This document shows positions 13,539 to 18,397 of a DNA stretch of 18,397 nucleotides, in pieces. The stretch lies in the NCBI GenBank assembly GCA_017860765.1, contig JAGDMY010000015.1, positions 1 to 18,397 on the forward strand, given 5' to 3'. Below the pieces are notes generated by a model that did not search any database, had not been told where the DNA came from, and was given only the letters and a program-made list of their open reading frames with translations. Positions within the stretch are counted from its first letter, which is position 1, and each line of letters starts with the position of its first letter. The DNA comes from Chloroflexota bacterium (GTDB lineage Bacteria > Chloroflexota > Dehalococcoidia > Dehalococcoidales > UBA3254). Both the position numbers and the translations under genes were made by a program.

Positions 13539-14897
13539 CGCCTGCTTGGACCTCAGAGCTACAATGATGTAGCTCTTGGCGCCCACCACATCCTTAACCG
13601 AAGGTATTTTCCGCAAGATCTCCAGGAGTGCCAGAGGTTTGGCGATCTCTATTTCAATCCAGGCGCTGCCATCATCTGATCCACCTTTAAGCATAGTACG
13701 CAGGCTGGCGGTCTTCGATAAGTGCTGCTCGAGAATAGCTATTTGCTCGTTGTCTACGGGAGGCGCGATATCAATTTTTAACCTGCCCTGATAAGTCTTG
13801 CTGTCTTCATCGAAGAGCAAGGAATTTTTTTTGGTTTGAGGAGAACCGGTTTCAATATTTTCGGTATCGTCGTTTCTGACGTCCGCGACGGGTTCCGGGG
13901 CGTCTTCTTGCTTTACCTGGCCAGGGTTGGAGGCCACAGGGGGATTTTTCTCGCCAACCATCGAGTCTGTATTCGGCTGGGACGCCGGCGATGGCATATC
14001 CATTCCGGCGGCGCCGATTACCTGGTTCATCTTTTGCTGTATTTCCATCATCAACCGGCTGGACTGATCCAGCTGCGAACGCATCTTATTCTTGGCTGCG
14101 GCAACAATAACTTCAGCTTCCTTATGGGCCTCCTCAATAATTTTGGCCTTCTCAGTTTCAGTTGCCAACCTGGCATCGCGAGCGGCGCTGGCCAATATCG
14201 ACTCCTTTTCTTTCTGGGCTTGAGCCGTCGCCCGGGCTATGATCTCCGCGGCATCCTTCTCGGCCCTCTCAGCGGCTTTTTTTCTGGCATTGGCCAGAAT
14301 TTCTTCAGCAGCGGCCGAGGTCCTCTTCTGAGTTTCTTCCAGTTCAATGGCGGCCTTTTCTTTTAGTTCTCTGGCCGCTCGAGTGATTTCATCGGCCTCT
14401 TTTTTGGCGTTTTCGGTCAGTTGTTGGGCCGATGTTTCCGCCTGATTTTTTGACTCGGCGATAATATTATTGGCTTCCTCCCTGGCTGTCTGTAAAGTCC
14501 GGGTAGTTATTTTGGAGGCTTCCTCCCTGGCATTGCGAATAATAGATTCTACCTCTTTTTTAGTTTTCTCTCTGGCATCTTTGCGGGAGATCTCCTCGGC
14601 ATTATTGATGAGCTGCTGGGACTGTTGCTGTGCCTGCAACAGCAAAGCATCTGTATCACGCTTAGCCTGTTCCTTGGCCTGATTGATGATCTGGCGGGAT
14701 TCCTCCTGAGCTCGATTAGTAAGATTGGTCGATTCCTGGTAGGCTTTCGTCAGGATGAGCTTGGCTTCCTGATCGGCAGCTTCTCGAAGCTTTTCTCTCT
14801 CTTTCCGCAGGGAGATCACAAGCTTCTGCTTGAACTCTTCAACCATTAGTTCGGCTTCATTGGCCTCAATCCCGGGTCTATCCGGTGCCGTAACCAT
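13533..14897 (-). CDS. long coiled-coil protein with a small alpha/beta C-terminal domain
   Basis: A 454-residue protein with no signal peptide or membrane segment. Residues about 12-297 form one continuous, Ala/Glu/Lys/Gln-rich coiled coil. Hydrophobic positions recur every 11 or 15 residues (for example the Ile/Leu pairs near 70, 85, 96, 119, 130, 145, 160 and 171), as in ATP-synthase b-type or DivIVA-like stalks rather than plain heptads. A Pro/Asn/Asp-rich disordered linker (298-365) leads to a compact domain at 370-450 whose predicted order, strand-helix-strand-strand-helix-strand, resembles a ferredoxin-like fold. I do not recognise a named family. The start ATG has AAGGAG eight bases upstream. 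A cytoskeletal, polar-scaffold or chromosome-organising role is possible but is inference. An F-type ATPase b subunit is unlikely without a membrane anchor. Confidence 0.75.
   Translation of the reverse strand: MVTAPDRPGIEANEAELMVEEFKQKLVISLRKEREKLREAADQEAKLILTKAYQESTNLTNRAQEESRQIINQAKEQAKRDTDALLLQAQQQSQQLINNAEEISRKDAREKTKKEVESIIRNAREEASKITTRTLQTAREEANNIIAESKNQAETSAQQLTENAKKEADEITRAARELKEKAAIELEETQKRTSAAAEEILANARKKAAERAEKDAAEIIARATAQAQKEKESILASAARDARLATETEKAKIIEEAHKEAEVIVAAAKNKMRSQLDQSSRLMMEIQQKMNQVIGAAGMDMPSPASQPNTDSMVGEKNPPVASNPGQVKQEDAPEPVADVRNDDTENIETGSPQTKKNSLLFDEDSKTYQGRLKIDIAPPVDNEQIAILEQHLSKTASLRTMLKGGSDDGSAWIEIEIAKPLALLEILRKIPSVKDVVGAKSYIIVALRSKQAS
14472..14531. repeat. 15-bp direct repeat inside the coiled-coil gene
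   Basis: GGCTTCCTCCCTGGC occurs at 14472-14486 and 14517-14531, exactly 45 bp apart. It encodes the repeated AREEA segments (residues 123-127 and 138-142) and reflects the 15-residue coiled-coil period. It may record an internal duplication. Confidence 0.55.
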
Positions 14898-15245
14898 GTT
14901 ATTGTCTCCTTATAAGGATGATGATTTTCTCCCTTTAACACCAGTACGAGTCAAGCCTGATGAGAACGCGCCCCCCGGTGAAATTCAGGTCAGCGGGCAA
15001 TTCAGGCCTTTTGCATATACAAATTTGGATATTAATAATCAATGAACTCATTACCATTCTATTCGAAAGAGGCTAAGAGTAAATAAGAATATAGTCATAA
15101 GGGGAATAGTACTTACCTCCTTATCCGGCTGTCCCAAGGGTACTGCTTACTCTCGAAAATAAACCGGCGGAGGCGTTTGCTTAATATATTGGACTCTGTT
15201 ATCTTAGGAATGAAGGCTCATTATAGAAAGGTCTATTGACATAAG
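14898..15245. other. 348-bp divergent intergenic region
   Basis: This AT-rich gap lies between the leftward coiled-coil gene and the rightward U32 gene. A weak minus-strand promoter is possible: TTGATT (15042-15037), 17 bp, TATATG (15019-15014). I could not find a convincing plus-strand promoter or a Shine-Dalgarno for the U32 gene, nor any tRNA or recognised riboswitch. The frame running from the coiled-coil start region into this gap is a shadow, not a gene. Confidence 0.5.
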
Positions 15246-17216
15246 ATGATATCTCAAAAGGAAAGCACTCCTTATTCCTTGCAGCCGGAGCTATTATCAC
15301 CGGCTGGGGATTGGGACAGTTTACAGGCGGCGGTGACTAACGGGGCTGACGCGGTCTACCTGGGGACCCGGGAATTTAACGCCCGGGTGAATGCCAAGAA
15401 TTTCTCTCTGGAGGAGATAGGGAGGGCGGTCAGCTACTGCCATAGTCAGGGAGTCAAGCTCTACCTGACCCTCAATGTCCTGGTAAAAAATAGCGAGCTC
15501 CAGCGTTTTTTTGCCATTCTCTCCAGAGCTTATGCGGCGGGTATCGATGGGGTTATTCTCCAGCACCTCAGCTTTGTAGAAATAGTCAAGAAAAATTTTC
15601 CGGACCTGGCAGTCTTTGTTTCCACTCAAGGGGCCATCGGAAATACCGCCAGTGCTGCTCTGTTGAAGGCAGCCGACCGGATCATCCTGCCGCGTGAATT
15701 GCCGCTCTCCGAAATAAAAAAAATAGTCAATTCAGGCGTTCACGTGGAAATCTTTGTTCACGGCGCATTATGCTTCAGCTACAGCGGGCTCTGTCTCTTC
15801 TCCAGTTTTGTAAGCGGACGGAGTGGGAACAGGGGTTGCTGTGCACAACTCTGCCGCCAGAAATATAACGTCCGTTATCCTTTAAGCACTAAGGAGCTTT
15901 GCCTGGTGCGGCGGATTCCGGAGTTTATCAAAGCGGGTATCACGGCATTCAAGATTGAGGGTCGAATGCGTTCACCGCTCTATGTGGCCGTAGCGACGCG
16001 ACTTTATCGCAAGGCTATCGATTCTTTCCTGGCAGGGTCGTTTCAGGTGCCTTTGAAAGAACTGGCAGAAATCGAAATTGTTTTCAACCGTGAGTTTACC
16101 GAGGGCTTGATCTGCGGCGAAAAGGAATTAATTTCCGCCGAGAAGCCTATGAACCGCGGCGCCCTGCTGGGGGTAATTGAGAATGGAGAAATTATGCTTC
16201 AGCGTCCGGTTGCGGTGGGTGACGGTGTGGGTATCTGGAATAAAAGCCAGGTGACCGGGGCGATTGTCCAGGAAATCCGGCGCGGAGGGCAACAGACGGA
16301 CTCGGCTGCGGCCGGCGAGAAGATCAGCCTCGGCATCGGGGCCGGAGAAGGGAGCCGGATCTATTTGACCTCTTCTCCGCGGATCAAGATTGAGCCCGAT
16401 TTCAAAGTGAGAAAGTTGGCGATTAAAAATGCTCCCCGCCACCCGGTCCAGGTGATTTTGCCACGCATAATCAAGCAAAAGGCTCCGCCTTTGCAGCGTT
16501 TTCTGGCCAGGGCCTATTCTCTTTCTGAGGCTAAAGAGATCGCGAAAGCAGAAGCGGATATTGTCTTTTATGATATCTTTGCTGCGGATTTCCCGGAGGC
16601 AGGCCAGTGGCAGGAGAGGACGGTGCTGGGGGCATACCTGCCGCGCATCCTGAGTGACATGGAGCTTTCCCGCGCCATCGCGCTTCTGAGCCGCAAAAAA
16701 CCCGGGGCCATTTTAAGCGGCAATCTCGGGCTTTTAACCCGGCGGAAGATTTTCGAAGTGCCCATCTATCTGGACTATTCTCTGAATATTTTTAACGATA
16801 TCGATGCCCTTTTTTGCCGCAGTTTTCAGGTCATACCGGTCCTTTCGCCGGAGCTTTCACTGGTCGAATTGACGGGCTTCCGGGACCGGGAAGTAGTAGT
16901 ATTCTGTCACGGAGATATCGCCCTGGTCAATACCAAAATTGAAATCAAAGATGACCGGCTGACAGATGATAAAGGTCTCTCGTTCCCTGTGCGCAAGGAG
17001 GGCAGCTACTGGCAGATATTAAATAGCCGACCCTTCGGCATGTTCAATGACATCCGCAAGCTGCGCACTATCGGCTTCAATCAGTTCTTTATCGATCAAC
17101 AGGATGAAAGCGCCTATTTTGTATTGCTTTACCGCAATATGCTGAAGCAGCTAGTTCCGGATCGGCGCCTTCGTAAAGGCTATACCGCAGGGCATATTTA
17201 CAAGGGTGTGGGATAA
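15246..17216 (+). CDS. peptidase U32 family protein, RlhA-like RNA hydroxylase
   Basis: A 656-residue protein of the U32 family. Despite the name, characterised relatives (RlhA, TrhP, UbiU/UbiV) are oxygen-independent hydroxylation factors carrying a 4Fe-4S cluster. Residues about 14-300 form the TIM-barrel-like U32 domain. The family signature runs from EIFVHGALC (168-176) through SGLC (180-183) to NRGCCAQLC (195-203), giving Cys176, Cys183, Cys199 and Cys203 as likely ligands. KIEGRMRSP (236-244) is also conserved. The region after about 310 corresponds to the DUF3656 and C-terminal extension. Length and layout match E. coli RlhA (about 653 residues), which makes 5-hydroxycytidine in 23S rRNA, so rRNA modification is the best guess. 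The segment after Cys203 is shorter than usual. The start lacks a clear Shine-Dalgarno. ffh begins 31 bp downstream, probably in the same operon. Confidence 0.88.
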   Translation: MISQKESTPYSLQPELLSPAGDWDSLQAAVTNGADAVYLGTREFNARVNAKNFSLEEIGRAVSYCHSQGVKLYLTLNVLVKNSELQRFFAILSRAYAAGIDGVILQHLSFVEIVKKNFPDLAVFVSTQGAIGNTASAALLKAADRIILPRELPLSEIKKIVNSGVHVEIFVHGALCFSYSGLCLFSSFVSGRSGNRGCCAQLCRQKYNVRYPLSTKELCLVRRIPEFIKAGITAFKIEGRMRSPLYVAVATRLYRKAIDSFLAGSFQVPLKELAEIEIVFNREFTEGLICGEKELISAEKPMNRGALLGVIENGEIMLQRPVAVGDGVGIWNKSQVTGAIVQEIRRGGQQTDSAAAGEKISLGIGAGEGSRIYLTSSPRIKIEPDFKVRKLAIKNAPRHPVQVILPRIIKQKAPPLQRFLARAYSLSEAKEIAKAEADIVFYDIFAADFPEAGQWQERTVLGAYLPRILSDMELSRAIALLSRKKPGAILSGNLGLLTRRKIFEVPIYLDYSLNIFNDIDALFCRSFQVIPVLSPELSLVELTGFRDREVVVFCHGDIALVNTKIEIKDDRLTDDKGLSFPVRKEGSYWQILNSRPFGMFNDIRKLRTIGFNQFFIDQQDESAYFVLLYRNMLKQLVPDRRLRKGYTAGHIYKGVG

Positions 17217-17247
17217 GAGGGTCCCCGTTAGCTAAGGCAGGTGAGAC

Positions 17248-18397
17248 GTGTTTGAATCATTAAGCGAAAAATTAGGCAAGATATTCAGCCGCCTGGGAAA
17301 CAAGGGCAAGCTGACTGAAAAAGATGTCGACGAAGCCATGCGCGAGGTGCGCCTGGCGCTTCTGGAGGCTGATGTCAATTTTAGGGTGGTCAAGGAATTT
17401 GTAGCTAAAGTGCGGGAACGCGCAGTGGGGAGCCAGGTACTGGAGAGCCTCACGCCCGCCCAGCAAATCATTAAAATTGTCAACGAGGAGTTGACCGCTA
17501 TTCTGGGGGGTGGGCAGAGCAAGCTCAATCCAGCGGGCCATCCTCCCTCGGTCATTATGCTGGTAGGCTTGCAGGGATCGGGCAAGACTACCACTGCAGC
17601 CAAGCTGGCCTTGAATCTGAAGCACGCCGGGCAGAATTCTCTGATGGTTGCCGCCGATACGCGGCGACCCGCGGCTATACAGCAATTGATTACGCTTGGC
17701 GGGCAGCTGGAGGTCCCGGTCTATAGCGAAGACCCCAAGGTGCCGGCGAAGGATATTTGTGTCCATGCAGTCGCCCGGGGCAGGCAGATGGCTGTAAGCT
17801 GGGTAATTATCGATACGGCCGGGAGACTCCATATCGATGATGAGTTGATGGGCGAGCTAATCGAAATTAAGAGCGCCGTCCAACCAGACGAGATTTTGCT
17901 GGTGGTGGACTCGATGACCGGTCAGGATGCAGTGCGTGTAGCCGAGGAATTCAATGCCAAAGTAGGTCTCACCGGCCTGGTCCTGACCAAGCTGGATGGC
18001 GATGCGCGGGGTGGTGCCGCACTCTCCATTCGCTGGGTGGCTCATGTGCCCATAAAATATATCGGCATCGGAGAAAAGGCAGACCAGTTTGAGCCCTTTT
18101 ACCCGGACAGGCTGGCTTCCCGCATCCTGGGCATGGGGGATATGCTGACTTTCATCGAGAAGGCCGAGAAGGCTTTCGATCAGAAAAAGGCGGAAGAACT
18201 CCAAAAGAAAATGGAGAAAGCCACCTATGACCTGGAGGACTTTTTGGGCAATTTGAAAGAGATTCGGAAGATGGGCTCTCTGGCCCAGATGGCTTCCATG
18301 GTGCCGGGTTTGTCTAGGATTGCCGGTAAAATAGATGAGGATGTGCAGGAGAAGCAGCTCAAGAAAGTAGAGGCTATCATCCTCTCCATGACTCCTG
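17248..18397 (+). CDS. ffh: signal recognition particle GTPase Ffh (3' end outside the window)
   Basis: The first 383 residues of Ffh, which binds 4.5S/SRP RNA and signal sequences and delivers ribosomes to FtsY at the membrane. The N domain (about 1-90) includes the ALLEADVN motif (37-44). The G domain shows G1 GLQGSGKTT (107-115), DTRRPAAIQQL (137-147), G3 DTAGR (189-193), G4 TKLD (247-250) and GIGEKADQFEPF (273-284). The methionine-rich M domain has begun (about 300 onwards) and is cut by the window edge after SMTP. The start is GTG at 17248 with AGGTGA just upstream, since no ATG fits the conserved N-terminus. It follows the U32 gene by 31 bp on the same strand. No frameshift or missing GTPase residue is seen in the visible part. 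Confidence 0.95.
   Translation, partial: MFESLSEKLGKIFSRLGNKGKLTEKDVDEAMREVRLALLEADVNFRVVKEFVAKVRERAVGSQVLESLTPAQQIIKIVNEELTAILGGGQSKLNPAGHPPSVIMLVGLQGSGKTTTAAKLALNLKHAGQNSLMVAADTRRPAAIQQLITLGGQLEVPVYSEDPKVPAKDICVHAVARGRQMAVSWVIIDTAGRLHIDDELMGELIEIKSAVQPDEILLVVDSMTGQDAVRVAEEFNAKVGLTGLVLTKLDGDARGGAALSIRWVAHVPIKYIGIGEKADQFEPFYPDRLASRILGMGDMLTFIEKAEKAFDQKKAEELQKKMEKATYDLEDFLGNLKEIRKMGSLAQMASMVPGLSRIAGKIDEDVQEKQLKKVEAIILSMTP

Noticed and set aside
13836..14366. Plus-strand open frame of 176 codons over the coiled-coil gene
   Set aside because: It is the antisense shadow of the Ala/Glu/Lys-rich coiled coil, with a low-complexity product.
15051..15098. Possible 15-residue hydrophobic peptide on the minus strand, with AAGGAGG upstream
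   Set aside because: The Shine-Dalgarno-like sequence is about 14 bases from the ATG and nothing else supports translation.

Overview
The window looks like chromosomal DNA of an anaerobic bacterium, most likely a Chloroflexota/Dehalococcoidia-type lineage. This assignment is an inference. It rests on the style of the FtsA/FtsZ proteins, on an ftsA-ftsZ pair standing apart from any mur (peptidoglycan) genes, and on a pool of anaerobic catabolic genes. These are a transhydroxylase-type molybdenum enzyme, a divergent acyl-CoA dehydrogenase and a giant 2-hydroxyacyl-CoA-dehydratase-type activase/reductase fusion. I found no tRNA, rRNA, CRISPR array, insertion sequence or phage gene.

Layout. 1-660: a small membrane protein on the minus strand. 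664-846: a small zinc-ribbon protein. 1036-3540: an 834-residue molybdopterin enzyme that keeps the active-site residues of pyrogallol-phloroglucinol transhydroxylase. Its usual iron-sulfur small subunit is not next to it. 3541-3992: noncoding, with terminator-like hairpins at both ends. 3993-4721 (minus): a DUF5343-type protein of unknown role. 4929-7335: a rightward cluster of a 70-residue unknown protein with a textbook ribosome binding site, ftsA and ftsZ, closed by a GC-rich hairpin. The FtsZ frame is open and well conserved but lacks about 59 residues of its GTPase domain. 7446-7790: a small winged-helix-like protein. 7791-7964: inverted repeats in the convergent gap. 7965-9197 (minus): the acyl-CoA dehydrogenase. 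9198-9410: a compact divergent promoter region. 9411-13538: the 1375-residue fusion. 13533-14897 (minus): a long coiled-coil protein overlapping it tail to tail by 6 bp. 15246-17216: a peptidase-U32/RlhA-like RNA-hydroxylation protein. 17248 to the right edge: Ffh, the signal recognition particle GTPase, incomplete.

How the genes may work together. ftsA and ftsZ form a division module. The U32 gene and ffh are 31 bp apart and probably co-transcribed housekeeping genes. The acyl-CoA dehydrogenase and the fusion protein share a 213-bp intergenic region with back-to-back promoters, so they may be co-regulated in anaerobic acyl-CoA or aromatic metabolism. The transhydroxylase-like enzyme may feed polyhydroxylated aromatics into such a route, but it lies about 4.4 kb away and the link is inference.

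The observations most worth checking are the FtsZ deletion, the orphan transhydroxylase-like large subunit, the fusion protein whose first activase domain has lost key ATPase residues, and the acyl-CoA dehydrogenase with no glutamate at either known catalytic-base position.
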